From the NCBI RefSeq assembly GCF_017487345.1, contig NZ_CP062006.1, positions 1,804,001 through 1,868,000 on the forward strand: 64,000 bases of DNA, read 5' to 3'. Made by a program: the position numbers and the translations under genes. Position 1 is the first letter of the stretch; each line of letters opens with the position of its first letter. Of the stretch, positions 1 to 12,487 are shown piece by piece. The notes beneath the pieces are model-generated. The model worked only from the letters and a program-made list of their open reading frames with translations, did not search any database and was not told the origin of the DNA. Source of the stretch: Brevundimonas pondensis. Its GTDB lineage: Bacteria > Pseudomonadota > Alphaproteobacteria > Caulobacterales > Caulobacteraceae.

Positions 1-1
1 G

Positions 2-1294
2 TTCCTGATCCGTGTCGAGGACACCGACCGCGAGCGTTCGACCGACGACGCCGTGAAGGCCATCTTCGACGGCCTGTCCTGGCTGGAGCTGTTCGGCGAC
101 GAAGAGCCCGTCTTCCAGTTCGCCCGCGCCGACCGCCACCGCGAAGTCGCCGAGCAACTGCTGGCCTCGGGCCACGCCTACCGCGACTTCCTGACCGCCG
201 ACGAAACCAACGCCCTGCGCGATCAGGCCAAGGCCGAGGGCCGCGACTTTGTCTCGCCCTGGCGCAACCGCGAACCGACCGTCGACGACCTGGCCAAGCC
301 CTCCACCATCCGCTTCCGTCGCCCGCTGGATCAGGCCGTGGTCGTCGATGACGCGGTGCAGGGCAGCGTGCGTTGGGAATCTTCGTCGCTGGACGATCTG
401 GTCATCGTCCGCTCGGACGGAGCCCCGACCTACAACCTCGCCGTGGTGGTGGACGACCACGACATGGGCGTGACCCACGTCATTCGCGGCGACGACCACC
501 TGAACAACGCCGCCCGCCAGAGCCTGATCTACGACGCCTTGGGCTGGACCCGCCCGACCTTCGCCCACATCCCGCTGATCCACGGCCCCGACGGCGCCAA
601 GCTGTCCAAGCGCCACGGCGCGCAAGCGGTGCATGAATACGCCGAGATGGGCTATCTGCCCGAGGCCATGCGCAACTATCTGGCGCGCCTGGGTTGGGCC
701 CACGGCGACCACGAACTGTTCAGCGACGAACAGGCGATCGAATGGTTCGACCTGTCGGGCATCGGCAAGGCCCCGGCTCGTCTCGACTTCGACAAGCTGG
801 CCCACGTCAACGCCCACTGGATCAGGCTGGCCGAGGACGATCGCCTGGCCAAGCTGACGCTGGACGCCCATCTTGCCGCCGGGCGCGCCCTGCAGCCCGA
901 CGACGAAGCCCGCCTGTTGCGCGCCATGCCCTTCGTCAAGGATCGCGCAAAGACCATCCTCGAACTGGCCGCTCAAACCGACTTCGTGCTGAAGGCCCGC
1001 CCGCTCGTCCTAGACGAGAAAACCCACGGTTTGCTGAGCGGCGAAGGCGGTGAAAGAATTTCACGACTCCGTGAACGACTCGGTCTTTTCCAGAGCTGGG
1101 ACGTTTTCGCCCTCGAAGCTGAGCTTAAGGCGTTCGCCGAAGAAGAAGGCGTAGGCTTCGGAAAAATAGGGCCTTCCATGCGCGGCGTTCTGACCGGCGG
1201 ATCGGTGTCGCCCGATATTGCGAGAATTCTTGCCGCCCTGGGACGCGACGAAGGTCTGGGGCGCTTGGATGATGCGCTGCAACAGACTAAGTGA
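2..1294 (+). CDS. gltX: Glutamyl-tRNA synthetase, 5' end outside window
   Basis: Charges tRNA(Glu) with glutamate in the cytoplasm. The reading frame is already open at base 2 and begins with FLIRVEDTDRERST, the conserved class I block just after the HIGH region, so only some 15-40 N-terminal residues are missing. The ATP-binding KLSKR motif is present at about base 599, and the C-terminal helical anticodon-binding domain is complete to the stop. About 430 codons are visible, in line with bacterial GluRS of roughly 450-470 residues. Alphaproteobacteria often carry two GluRS copies, and which one this is cannot be decided here. gltA follows 65 bases downstream on the same strand. Confidence 0.95.
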   Translation, partial: FLIRVEDTDRERSTDDAVKAIFDGLSWLELFGDEEPVFQFARADRHREVAEQLLASGHAYRDFLTADETNALRDQAKAEGRDFVSPWRNREPTVDDLAKPSTIRFRRPLDQAVVVDDAVQGSVRWESSSLDDLVIVRSDGAPTYNLAVVVDDHDMGVTHVIRGDDHLNNAARQSLIYDALGWTRPTFAHIPLIHGPDGAKLSKRHGAQAVHEYAEMGYLPEAMRNYLARLGWAHGDHELFSDEQAIEWFDLSGIGKAPARLDFDKLAHVNAHWIRLAEDDRLAKLTLDAHLAAGRALQPDDEARLLRAMPFVKDRAKTILELAAQTDFVLKARPLVLDEKTHGLLSGEGGERISRLRERLGLFQSWDVFALEAELKAFAEEEGVGFGKIGPSMRGVLTGGSVSPDIARILAALGRDEGLGRLDDALQQTK

Positions 1295-1359
1295 ACACCC
1301 ATAACCATGCAGGCTGGACGCCTCCCCGCGCCCGGCCCGAAGAAAAATAAGGGGCCTAG

Positions 1360-2661
<1,302 letters not shown>

Positions 2662-2670
2662 TCAGGTCGC

Positions 2671-2774
2671 GTCGGGTCGAGGAGACTTCGTCTCCTGACC
2701 GCGGCCCATCAAGAATGGCCGTGTCGGGTCGAGAAGGCTGCGCCTTCTGACCACGGCGAAGCAAGAATGAGAGA
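2671..2774 (+). repeat. Two tandem 52-base hairpin repeats after gltA
   Basis: Two consecutive copies with an exact 52-base offset share GTCGGGTCGA (2671 and 2723), a small hairpin, TGACC-CGGC and AAGAATG (2711 and 2763). The hairpin in copy 1 is AGGAGAC-TTC-GTCTCCT and in copy 2 AGAAGGC-TGC-GCCTTCT. The two base differences in the left arm are matched by two compensating differences in the right arm, so pairing is preserved. The repeats lie between the gltA stop and its terminator, so they would be part of the gltA 3' untranslated region. Confidence 0.75.
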
Positions 2775-2801
2775 CGCCGGGGTTTCGCCCCGGCGTTTTT
2801 C
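2775..2801 (+). terminator. Intrinsic terminator of gltA
   Basis: An 8-bp stem CGCCGGGG / CCCCGGCG with loop TTTCG is followed directly by TTTTT. It lies 113 bases after the gltA stop and just before the stop of the opposing RusA-like gene. Confidence 0.85.
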
Positions 2802-2806
2802 TTTGC

Positions 2807-3163
2807 CTACGTCCTCGGAAACACCCGGATGGTGATCCGCTCACGTTCGCCCTCATGGCGCTCGACCAGCAGACGGGCGACCTGGCTGTCATCATGGAAC
2901 AGATAGCCCTTGATGGCGTCCAAAAGGGCCTTGGCCAGGTTGTCGAGGTCCATCCACGGGGCGTCGCCAACGTGCTCCATAACGATTTCGACGACGTAGT
3001 CGCCCCAGGCCGGGCGCGCGCTCCATTCCTTGCGGAAGAACTCATAGGCCAGCGGCTTGTAGTATTTGGCCTGAGTGGTCAGGCCGTCGATGGTAATCTC
3101 GACCACGTCGCCGACCTCGCGTCCGCGCACCTTTCCCGTGCCGATCCAGCCTTCCACGCGCAC
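2807..3163 (-). CDS. RusA-family Holliday junction resolvase-like protein
   Basis: RusA enzymes are small dimeric Mg-dependent nucleases that cut Holliday junctions; many are phage-derived. The 118-residue product carries the family signature near its middle, DLDNLAKALLDAIKG followed by DDSQVARL, which supplies the acidic metal ligands, and the length matches RusA (about 120). I chose the GTG at 3163, preceded by AAGGGATGAG; the longer open frame upstream would run into fumC. It is a single gene between gltA and fumC with no phage neighbours, so it looks like a resident chromosomal copy. The family call is fairly safe; the activity is inferred. Confidence 0.72.
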   Translation of the reverse strand: MRVEGWIGTGKVRGREVGDVVEITIDGLTTQAKYYKPLAYEFFRKEWSARPAWGDYVVEIVMEHVGDAPWMDLDNLAKALLDAIKGYLFHDDSQVARLLVERHEGERERITIRVFPRT

Positions 3164-3259
3164 CTCATCCCTTAGCCAATGGTCGGGCCGCCTTGCCCCG
3201 CCGTGTCCGCGTGCTACACCGCCCGGCATCTTCCCGCCACGTCTGAGAACGAGCCTGCG

Positions 3260-4651
3260 ATGAGCAACGTCCGCATTGAAACCGACACCTTCGGCCCCAT
3301 CGAGGTCGCCGCTGACCGTTACTGGGGCGCGCAGGCGCAGCGCTCGCTCGGCAACTTCAAGATCGGCTGGGAAAAGATGCCCCTGCCGGTCGTCCGCGCC
3401 CTGGGCATCGTCAAGCGCGCCGCCGCCGAGACCAACCGTGACCTGGGCAAGCTGGACCCCAAGCTGGCCGAGGCCATCATCGCCGCCGCCAATGAGGTGA
3501 TCGAGGGCAAGCTGAACGACCACTTCCCTCTGGTGGTCTGGCAAACGGGTTCGGGCACCCAGTCGAACATGAACGCCAACGAGGTGATCTCGAACCGCGC
3601 CATCGAGATGCTGGGCGGCGAGATGGGCTCCAAGAAGCCGGTCCACCCCAACGACCACGTCAACATGAGCCAGTCGTCAAACGACACCTATCCGACGGCC
3701 ATGCACGTCGCCTGCGCCGAGCAGGTGGTGTCGGACCTGCTGCCCGCCCTGAAGCACCTGCACGCCGCCCTCGACGCCAAGTCCAAGGCCTGGGCCCATA
3801 TCATCAAGATCGGCCGCACCCACACCCAGGACGCCACGCCGCTGACGCTCGGTCAGGAGTTCGGCGGCTACGCCCAGCAGGTCGAGAACGGCATCAAGCG
3901 CATCGAGCAGACCCTGCCGGCCCTGATGGAACTGGCCCAGGGCGGCACCGCCGTCGGCACCGGCCTGAACGCCCCGATCGGCTTCGCTGAAAAGGTCGCC
4001 GAGAACATCGCCGCCATCACCGGCCTGGCCTTCACCACGGCCCCGAACAAGTTCGAGGCCCTGGCCGCCCACGACGCCATGGTCTTCAGCCACGGCGCCA
4101 TCAACACGGTCGCCGCCTCGCTGTTCAAGATCGCCAACGACATCCGCTTCCTGGGCTCCGGCCCGCGCTCGGGTCTGGGCGAACTGGCCCTGCCGGAAAA
4201 CGAGCCTGGCTCGTCGATCATGCCGGGCAAGGTCAACCCGACCCAGTGCGAAGCCCTGACCCAGGTCTGCGTCCAGGTGTTCGGCAACAACGCCGCACTT
4301 ACGTTCGCCGGCTCGCAAGGCCACTTCGAGCTGAACGTCTACAACCCGGTCATGGCCTACAACTTCCTGCAGTCGGTCCGCCTGGTTGCCGACGCCGCCA
4401 TCAGCTTCACCGACAACTGCATCGTCGGCATCGAAGCCCGCGAGGACAACATCGAGCGCGGCCTGAACAACTCGCTGATGCTGGTCACCGCCCTGAACGG
4501 CCGCCTCGGCTATGACACCTGCGCCAAGATCGCCAAGACCGCCCACAAGAACGGCACGACCCTGCGCCAGGAAACCGTCGGCGGCGGTTACCTGACCGAC
4601 GCCGAGTTCGACGAATACGTCCGCCCCGAGAAGATGATCTCGCCGGGCTAA
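3260..4651 (+). CDS. fumC: Class II fumarate hydratase
   Basis: Interconverts fumarate and malate in the TCA cycle without an iron-sulfur cluster. The product has 463 residues, the normal FumC length. [14 protein letters not shown] near residue 96 and the family signature [11 protein letters not shown] near residue 317 are both intact. I chose the ATG at 3260; a longer in-frame start at 3179 would add 27 unconserved residues. The gene is divergent from the RusA-like gene with about 96 bases between them for both promoters, and it ends at a strong hairpin. Confidence 0.97.
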   Translation: MSNVRIETDTFGPIEVAADRYWGAQAQRSLGNFKIGWEKMPLPVVRALGIVKRAAAETNRDLGKLDPKLAEAIIAAANEVIEGKLNDHFPLVVWQTGSGTQSNMNANEVISNRAIEMLGGEMGSKKPVHPNDHVNMSQSSNDTYPTAMHVACAEQVVSDLLPALKHLHAALDAKSKAWAHIIKIGRTHTQDATPLTLGQEFGGYAQQVENGIKRIEQTLPALMELAQGGTAVGTGLNAPIGFAEKVAENIAAITGLAFTTAPNKFEALAAHDAMVFSHGAINTVAASLFKIANDIRFLGSGPRSGLGELALPENEPGSSIMPGKVNPTQCEALTQVCVQVFGNNAALTFAGSQGHFELNVYNPVMAYNFLQSVRLVADAAISFTDNCIVGIEAREDNIERGLNNSLMLVTALNGRLGYDTCAKIAKTAHKNGTTLRQETVGGGYLTDAEFDEYVRPEKMISPG

Positions 4652-4676
4652 TCGGCTCTAGCAGACTGAAACAAGG

Positions 4677-4712
4677 ACGGCGGCGAGAGCAATCTCGCCG
4701 CCGTTACTGTTT
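4677..4712. terminator. Terminator between convergent fumC and yccF
   Basis: A perfect 12-bp stem ACGGCGGCGAGA / TCTCGCCGCCGT with loop GCAA is followed by TACTGTTT. It sits between two converging genes and could serve both; the T-rich tail is better for fumC. Confidence 0.8.
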
Positions 4713-4715
4713 GGC

Positions 4716-5108
4716 CTAACGGTTGCGGATCGTCCGTCCCACCGGCGCCAGCGACAGCTTGGCCAGTTCGACGTTCTTCAGCGCGAACGGGATGCCGATG
4801 ATCGAGACGAACTGCGGCACGGCGATCAGGATATGGGCCAGGGCGATGTACCAGCCGGCCAGCACCAGCCAGATCACGTTCAGCCCGACGCCCAGGCAGC
4901 CCACGCCCAGATCGGCAGGGTTGGGATCACGCCAGACGATCTCTCGCCCGAACGGCCAGAAGGAATAGCTGGCGATCCGCCAGGCCGAAAACGCCCACGG
5001 CAGCCCGACCACCGTCAGCGCCAGCAACAGCCCGCCGAACAGCCAGGCCAGCCCCGAGGCGAAGCCGCCGAGGAAGAACCACAGCAGGTTCAGGATCAGT
5101 CGGATCAA
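4716..5108 (-). CDS. YccF-family inner membrane protein
   Basis: The 130-residue hydrophobic protein has the YccF (DUF307) layout of two similar halves: an N-terminal helix pair (MIRLILNLLWFFLGGF, then a stretch ending VVGLPWAFSAWRIA) and a second pair (LNVIWLVLAGWYIAL, then a stretch ending IIGIPFALKN). The repeated GLPWA / GIPFA motif after each pair is typical. The family has no settled function. It begins 97 bases from the neighbouring DUF2171 gene with a terminator between them, so it is probably its own transcription unit. Confidence 0.85.
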   Translation of the reverse strand: MIRLILNLLWFFLGGFASGLAWLFGGLLLALTVVGLPWAFSAWRIASYSFWPFGREIVWRDPNPADLGVGCLGVGLNVIWLVLAGWYIALAHILIAVPQFVSIIGIPFALKNVELAKLSLAPVGRTIRNR

Positions 5109-5154
5109 GGTCGTCTCTCCATGCGCGAAACTGCGCGACGTACCTGATATGGCG

Positions 5155-5181
5155 AAAGGCCCCGCCTGTGACAGCGGGGCC
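5155..5181 (-). terminator. Terminator downstream of the DUF2171 gene
   Basis: The stem GGCCCCGC / GCGGGGCC with an 8-base loop is followed on the minus strand by TTTCG, some 25 bases after the DUF2171 stop. Confidence 0.65.
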
Positions 5182-5204
5182 CCGGTGAATTCGCGGTAAG
5201 GCGG

Positions 5205-5438
5205 CTAGTGCTTTTCCATCCAGCGCGCCTTGGCTTCATCCCTGGTCATAGTCAGGTGAACGTGTTCATCGACATGATCGACCCAACTGACCGGAATCAT
5301 GTGGTGCTTCAGACCTGACCCCATGTCGAACTTCGCCAGTTCGATCTGATCGCCCATCACATGGTCCACCCGACCAACGTGCCCGCCGTCCGAACCGACG
5401 ACTTCGAGATGTTCCTTGATCATCGCGGCGTTTATCAT
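5205..5438 (-). CDS. DUF2171 protein (PRC-barrel-like)
   Basis: A 77-residue soluble protein. The segment IKEHLEVVGSDGGHVGRVD followed by a short beta-rich part with HHMIPVSWVDHVDEHVHLT matches the DUF2171 family, which resembles the PRC barrel. Function is unknown; these proteins are common in alphaproteobacteria and often stress-related, which is only a hint. I chose the ATG at 5438 because GGAGAGG lies just upstream; the frame is open for 34 more codons upstream without conserved sequence. Confidence 0.75.
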   Translation of the reverse strand: MINAAMIKEHLEVVGSDGGHVGRVDHVMGDQIELAKFDMGSGLKHHMIPVSWVDHVDEHVHLTMTRDEAKARWMEKH

Positions 5439-5569
5439 GACCCTCTCCATGGCTGTTTGAGGTGATGGTGAAACGGCTCCCGCCGCCAACGGGTCCATCA
5501 CGATTGCCGCTGAAAGGAGTTCACGATGTCGCCAACCCACCCATTCGCGCCCCAGTCTGGTCGCGCCTG

Positions 5570-5755
5570 ATGGGCGAGGTCGTCAATCTGAACAAGGCGA
5601 GGAAGGCCCGCGACAAGGCCGAGGCCCGACGCGTCGCCGACGCCAATCGCCTGACCTTCGGCCGCACCAGGGCCGAGCGTCTGACGACGCAGAAGGAGCG
5701 TGACCGCGACGCCGCCCGCCTGGACGGTCACAAGCTGGATGAGCCGGAGGCCTAG
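5570..5755 (+). CDS. DUF4169 family small protein
   Basis: A 61-residue, highly charged, probably helical protein beginning MGEVVNLNKARKARDKAEARR, the usual start of DUF4169 proteins of alphaproteobacteria. Arg, Lys, Asp and Glu make up much of the chain, and no catalytic motif is visible. I chose the ATG at 5570 because it begins the conserved block; the frame runs further upstream but without similarity. Its last 4 bases overlap the end of the converging EamA transporter gene. Function unknown. Confidence 0.75.
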   Translation: MGEVVNLNKARKARDKAEARRVADANRLTFGRTRAERLTTQKERDRDAARLDGHKLDEPEA

Positions 5756-6672
5756 GCCGCCGACCGTTTCGGCGCGCGGATCAGGAACAGCTGCCCCGCC
5801 AGCACCAGGGCCAAGCCAGCAAAGGCGATCACGCCGAACCGCGCGCCCTCGAACATCACCGACACCAGCATGGCGATGGGCGGGGTCAGGGCGGAGATAT
5901 AGCTGGCCAGCGCATAACCCCGCGCCCGGGCGATGGTGAAGTAGAGGCCAAAGGCGATCACCGAGCCGAACAGCGACAGATACAGCAGCGAGATCACATA
6001 GGCCGGGCTCCACGCCACGGACCACGACACGCCGGTGATCAGGCCATAAACGGCCAGCGCCCCCGTGCCATAGGCCATGGCCCAGGCCGTGCCCGGCAGG
6101 ACCTGAGCGCCCGCCTCCTGCCCCTTCCAGGCGAACCAGTTGCCGAAAGCCGAGGCCACGACCGCGATCACGGCGAAGGTCACGCCCTCGACCGCGTGCA
6201 GGCCCAGTCCGGCCCCCATGACCTCGCCGCCCGACAGGACCGCCACCCCGATCACCCCCATGCCCGCGCCCATCCAGGCCGCCGGCGTCGCCTTCTGCTT
6301 CGAGGCCACGCGGAACAGGATCAGGTTGAGGAAGGCCAGGGCCGCAAAGATCACCGCCACCACGGCCGAGGCGATCTTCTCCTCGGACGCATAGACGAAG
6401 GCGTAGCTGATCGCGAAGGAGAACAGTCCCTGCCCCATGGCCATCACATGTTGCGGCCGGGTCATGGCCAGCTTCCCGCCGGTCGCCTTGACCACCAGGG
6501 CCAGCACCGCCGCCGCGATGGCGAAGCGCATCACCACCGACACCACCGGATCGACCGCGCCCAGCTGGAAGGTGATGGCGTACCAGGTCGTGCCCCAGAT
6601 CAGGGCGCAGACGCCGATCCCGCCCAGAGCCAGGGCGGCCGGAGACATGAGAGGCTTCACAGACTGGGTCAC
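5752..6672 (-). CDS. EamA-family (drug/metabolite) membrane transporter
   Basis: A roughly 306-residue protein with about ten membrane helices in two EamA repeats. The first begins IGVCALIWGTTWYAITFQLGAVDPVVS, with the GxxWG motif typical of RhaT/YdcZ-like exporters; the second includes the late SLFGSVIAFGLYFTIARARGYALAS block. It is likely to move small metabolites or amino acids across the inner membrane, but the substrate cannot be read from sequence. I chose the GTG at 6672, which has GAGG 8 bases upstream; an ATG at 6648 is equally possible. Confidence 0.85.
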   Translation of the reverse strand: MTQSVKPLMSPAALALGGIGVCALIWGTTWYAITFQLGAVDPVVSVVMRFAIAAAVLALVVKATGGKLAMTRPQHVMAMGQGLFSFAISYAFVYASEEKIASAVVAVIFAALAFLNLILFRVASKQKATPAAWMGAGMGVIGVAVLSGGEVMGAGLGLHAVEGVTFAVIAVVASAFGNWFAWKGQEAGAQVLPGTAWAMAYGTGALAVYGLITGVSWSVAWSPAYVISLLYLSLFGSVIAFGLYFTIARARGYALASYISALTPPIAMLVSVMFEGARFGVIAFAGLALVLAGQLFLIRAPKRSAA

Positions 6673-6814
6673 AGGCGGGGCCTCAAGACGACTCAACGGA
6701 AACGAAAACGGAACCTCCGTTAGCACCGGATCGCGACCGCCGCGCCTCACGTCTTGCAGCCTTATGTGACGCTCGCGCGTTCTGCTAAGCTATCCCCCAC
6801 ACAGGACCCCCGCC

Positions 6815-7225
6815 ATGCGCTTCCTTCCGCTGATCGCCCCGCTCGCCCTAGTGGTCGCCGCCTGTTCCAGCATGCCCGGCGACGAGGCCACCTCGACCCA
6901 GGTCGATGTCACCGCCTCCTATCGCGAGCGCATCATGCTGACGCCGGGGCACGTGCTGACGGTCAAGGTCGAGGACGTCAGCCTGATGGACGCCCCTGCG
7001 CGCGTTCTGGCGCAAACCACGCAACCGCTGGACGGTCGCGGTCCGCCCTACGCCGTCGTCCTGTCGGTGCCGAACGCGCAGATCGACCCGCGCCACACCT
7101 ATGCCGTCCGCGCCGAAATCCGCGACCCGGCCGGTGCCCTGCGCTTCACCACCGACACCCGCCATTCGATCCTGACCAACGGCGCGCCCAATACGGCGAA
7201 CATCATGATGATCGGCGTTCGCTAA
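6815..7225 (+). CDS. YbaY-like lipoprotein
   Basis: The product (136 residues) has a lipoprotein signal, MRFLPLIAPLALVVAAC, with lipobox VAAC and Cys 17 as lipidation site; the +2 residue is Ser, which favours outer-membrane sorting. The rest is a beta-rich domain of the YbaY/YscW-type lipoprotein family: VTASYRERIMLTPGHVLTVKVEDVSLMD, then an IDPRHTYAVRAEIRD block. The family function is not established. The next gene starts 3 bases after the stop, and a SIMPL-domain gene follows, so the three look co-transcribed. Confidence 0.8.
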   Translation: MRFLPLIAPLALVVAACSSMPGDEATSTQVDVTASYRERIMLTPGHVLTVKVEDVSLMDAPARVLAQTTQPLDGRGPPYAVVLSVPNAQIDPRHTYAVRAEIRDPAGALRFTTDTRHSILTNGAPNTANIMMIGVR

Positions 7226-7228
7226 GCC

Positions 7229-7474
7229 GTGAGCAGCCTCGCAAAGCGTTCCGTCCTCCTGTCCGGCCACGCGACCTCGGTTGCGCTGGAGCCGGAGTTC
7301 TGGGCCGTGCTGGACGCCATCGGGGCTGAACTGAACCTCGGCCGCGCCGCCCTGTTGATCCGTATCGACGCCTGGCGCGGCCGTCGCCCCCTCGCCTCGG
7401 CCTGCCGCGTTTTGGCCCTGCAGTGGGCCGGCGGCGACCGAAGCTTCGCCGGAGAAGACGATGATGACCTCTGA
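7229..7474 (+). CDS. Ribbon-helix-helix domain protein
   Basis: An 81-residue protein with a short beta strand and two helices (KRSVLLSGHATSVALEPEFWAVLDAIGAE, then a helix starting LNLGRAALLIRID). This matches the small RHH domain family found in alphaproteobacteria. The GTG start lies 3 bases after the upstream lipoprotein stop, and the end overlaps the start of the SIMPL gene by 14 bases. Whether it binds DNA is unproven; the acidic tail EDDDDL is unusual for a repressor. Confidence 0.7.
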   Translation: MSSLAKRSVLLSGHATSVALEPEFWAVLDAIGAELNLGRAALLIRIDAWRGRRPLASACRVLALQWAGGDRSFAGEDDDDL

Positions 7475-8183
7475 CAACCGCCTGATCCCCGCCGCCGTCA
7501 TCGGCGGTCTTCTGGCCGTCGGCCTGATCGGCGCCGGCGCCCTGATTGGTCAAGGCGTGGTCAACGCCCGCGCCGGCGACCGCTCCGTCACCGTGCGCGG
7601 TCTAGCGGAAAAGGACGTGAAGGCCGATCTGGCGGTTCTGCCGATCCGCTTCACCGCCTCGGGCGAGGTCCTGTCCGAGGTTCAGGCCCGCATCGACGGC
7701 GATCTGGCCATCGTGCGCCAGTTCCTCAAGGCCCAGGGCTATCCCGACAGCTCGGTTGATCTGGGCCAGCTCGGCGTCGCCGACACCCGCTCGCGCGAAT
7801 ACGCCAGCCAGACCGGCGGCCCGCGCTTCATCCTGACCCAGACGGTGATCGTGCGGACCAATGACGTTGACCGGGTTCAAACCACCACCCGCAACCTGAA
7901 CGATCTGGTGCGTCAGGGCGTGGTGCTGCAGGACTTCCAGGGGCCATCCTACATCTTCACCAGGCTGAACGACGTCCGCCCCGCCATGATCGCCGAGGCC
8001 ACCGCCGCCGCCCGCACCGGCGCGGTCCAGTTCGCCAAGGACTCCGGCGCGCCGCTGGGCCCGATCAAGTCGGCGGGTCAGGGCTCCTTCGAAATCCTGC
8101 CCCGCGACGGCTTCGGCGACGAAGCGACCTCGCTGAACAAGAAGGTCCGCGTCGTCACCACCATCAGCTATCGGCTGAAATAG
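7461..8183 (+). CDS. SIMPL (DUF541) domain periplasmic protein
   Basis: The 240-residue protein has one N-terminal hydrophobic segment (AAVIGGLLAVGLIGAGALIGQGVV), acting as an anchor or uncleaved signal, and then a SIMPL domain with the typical start RSVTVRGLAEKDVKADLAV and a central IVRTNDVDRVQ block. SIMPL proteins are found in the periplasm or outer membrane of Gram-negatives; reported links to oxidative stress come from family members and are not shown here. It is the last gene of a three-gene unit. Its end overlaps the converging DUF488 gene by 20 bases. Confidence 0.85.
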   Translation: MMTSDNRLIPAAVIGGLLAVGLIGAGALIGQGVVNARAGDRSVTVRGLAEKDVKADLAVLPIRFTASGEVLSEVQARIDGDLAIVRQFLKAQGYPDSSVDLGQLGVADTRSREYASQTGGPRFILTQTVIVRTNDVDRVQTTTRNLNDLVRQGVVLQDFQGPSYIFTRLNDVRPAMIAEATAAARTGAVQFAKDSGAPLGPIKSAGQGSFEILPRDGFGDEATSLNKKVRVVTTISYRLK

Positions 8184-8535
8184 CCTCGGCCATATAGTCC
8201 GCCAGCACCACCGCGTCGTTGTGCGCCTGATCCCGCGCGCCATAGACCAGCGTGGTCCTGCCCTTGCGGATCACATCCCTTAGCTGCCCCACCGCCTCGC
8301 CATTGGCGTCCAGTTCCGCGCGATAGCGCTGCTGGAACTCTTCCCACAGTTCGGGATCATGGCCGAACCATTGGCGCAGGGCCGTGGTGGGGGCGATCTC
8401 CTTCAGCCACAGGTCGATCGCCGCCTTCTCCTTGCTGACGCCACGCGGCCACAGGCGATCGACCAGCACACGCTGCCCATCGTCTGGCGAGGCGGCTTCG
8501 TAGGCGCGCTTCAGGATGACCGGACCATTGACCAC
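8164..8535 (-). CDS. DUF488 family protein
   Basis: The 123-residue protein contains the family hallmarks LKRAYEAASPDDGQRVLVDRLWPRGVSKEK and the C-terminal TLVYGARDQAHNDAVVLADYM. DUF488 proteins are small, soluble and widespread, with no settled function. It starts 1 base after the stop of the upstream membrane protein gene, so the two are probably co-transcribed. The 3' end overlaps the converging SIMPL gene. Confidence 0.88.
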   Translation of the reverse strand: MVNGPVILKRAYEAASPDDGQRVLVDRLWPRGVSKEKAAIDLWLKEIAPTTALRQWFGHDPELWEEFQQRYRAELDANGEAVGQLRDVIRKGRTTLVYGARDQAHNDAVVLADYMAEAISADS

Positions 8536-8536
8536 A

Positions 8537-8848
8537 TCAACCCTGCGGTTCGGGGCTGCTCGGCGCTGTCACGGTGGGCGGCTCGGCCGGACGCGGCACG
8601 TCCGGCAGACGCGGCGCTTCCGGCAGCTTGGGCGCCGGCACATTGATGTCCAGGTTGACCTCTGGCGCTTCCGGGGCGGCGGGCGGGTTTCCGCCCGAAT
8701 AGAGGAACCAGCCGATGACGGCGACAGCCACGACCAGCCCCCCCAGAATGAAGGCCAGAAGCCCGCCGCCACCCTTGCGCTCAGCGCTCGTATTGATCGT
8801 CGTCTGATGCACGACACGTTCGGGCGGCGGGATATTGGGGTCCGTCAT
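8537..8848 (-). CDS. Hypothetical single-pass membrane protein with Pro-rich tail
   Basis: The product has 103 residues: a short N-terminal cytoplasmic part, one membrane helix (LLAFILGGLVVAVAVIGWFLY, about residues 30-50) and a Pro/Ala-rich exterior tail with repeated PEAP, PRLPDVPRP and PEAPE segments. I do not recognise a named family. The tail suggests a spacer crossing the periplasm or a short disordered region. It is the first gene of a pair with DUF488. Confidence 0.65.
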   Translation of the reverse strand: MTDPNIPPPERVVHQTTINTSAERKGGGGLLAFILGGLVVAVAVIGWFLYSGGNPPAAPEAPEVNLDINVPAPKLPEAPRLPDVPRPAEPPTVTAPSSPEPQG

Positions 8849-8996
8849 TCACAGGCTCCTCATCGCTTCGCTAAGGTTGAGAGAACGGAGGTCAGGCTTG
8901 GCGGTTCCCGCAGGCCAATTTCCAACGGGGCCTGACTTTGGCCGCTGTGCTGCTTATGTTCTCCTCCGAATCCGCCCTGCGTGAGCCGCTTATCCT

Positions 8997-11329
<2,333 letters not shown>

Positions 11330-11333
<4 letters not shown>

Positions 11334-12487
11334 GCCTTCTTTCTCCTGCCTGCGATCGACTCCCAGATAGCCGTCAGCACCAGGATGGCCGACGAGGTCA
11401 TGGTGAGAGCCAGCGGCGACAGGCCCTGTCCGAACAGCAGGGTCGCGCCCATCGCCGCCACCCCGACCACGCGCGGCCAGGCCACCTTGCCCCAGATGCT
11501 GTAGATCGACAGGGCCGTTCCTAGAAGGAACAGCATCGGTCCGCCGATCAGAACCGCCGTGGTCGCCGCCCCGGCTACGCCAAGCGGATGCGCCAGGGCC
11601 AGTTCGTCGCCCACCGCCGTCACCACGATCCCCGCCACCACGATGATCGGGCAATAGGTATAGGTGCGCCGGGCGATGGCGCCGGGGTCTGCGGCGTGGC
11701 TGATGGTCTCCGATCCCGCCTCATGGGCCTCGCTGAAGAAGAGCCACCACATGGTGATGGTGGTGACCAGGGCCGATACGAAGACCGTCACCACCGTTGG
11801 CGTCCACGACAGCTCGCCAAAGGTCGCCCCGGTGATGATGATCGACTCGCCCAGGCAGATGATCACGAACAGGCCGACCCGCTCAGCCAGATGCGCGCCT
11901 TCGACGTCCCAGTCCATGGTGCTGGATCGCCCCAGCCCCGGCACGAAGAAGGCCAGGGCCGGCCCTGTGAACTCCAGAGCCAGGGCGATCAGCCAGATCA
12001 CCAGCCGCGTCTGCCCTTCGGCCAGCCCCCCGCTGATCCACAAGGCCGCGCCCAACAGCGCCCAGGCCGATATCCGCTGGAAATTCGCCTTCTGCGACGG
12101 TGACCCGCGCACGGCCCACAAGGTGAACAGGCTGCGGCCCACCTGAATGGAGGCGAAGGCGCAGGCAAAGACCAGGCCCTTATCGCCAAACGCCTCGGGC
12201 AGGGACGTCGACAGGATCAACCCCGCCGCCATCAGGGCGAACAGCATCAACCGCACCGGCCCGCGCTCGGGGTCCAGCCAGTTGGTGATCCAGCTGGTGT
12301 CGATCCACACCCACCAGACCGCCGCCAGCAGGATGGCCGCTTCCAGCGCCCCCAGCGGCGTAAGATGCGCCAGCAGCAGGTGGCTGACCTGGGTAATGGC
12401 GAAGACGAAGACCAGATCGAAGAACAGTTCGACGAAGCCGACCCTGGCGTGCTCGCCCGGTCGCCGGATACGCATCAGACTGGTCAT
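11330..12487 (-). CDS. ltrA: Low temperature requirement A (LtrA) family membrane protein
   Basis: The 385-residue, very hydrophobic protein has about ten membrane helices. The N-terminal block VGFVELFFDLVFVFAITQVSHLL is diagnostic for LtrA. The name comes from a Listeria cold-growth mutant; the molecular role is unknown. I chose the ATG at 12487, preceded by AAGGAAGGG; the open frame continues upstream only by chance. It is divergent from the O-antigen ligase gene with 67 bases between the chosen starts. Confidence 0.9.
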
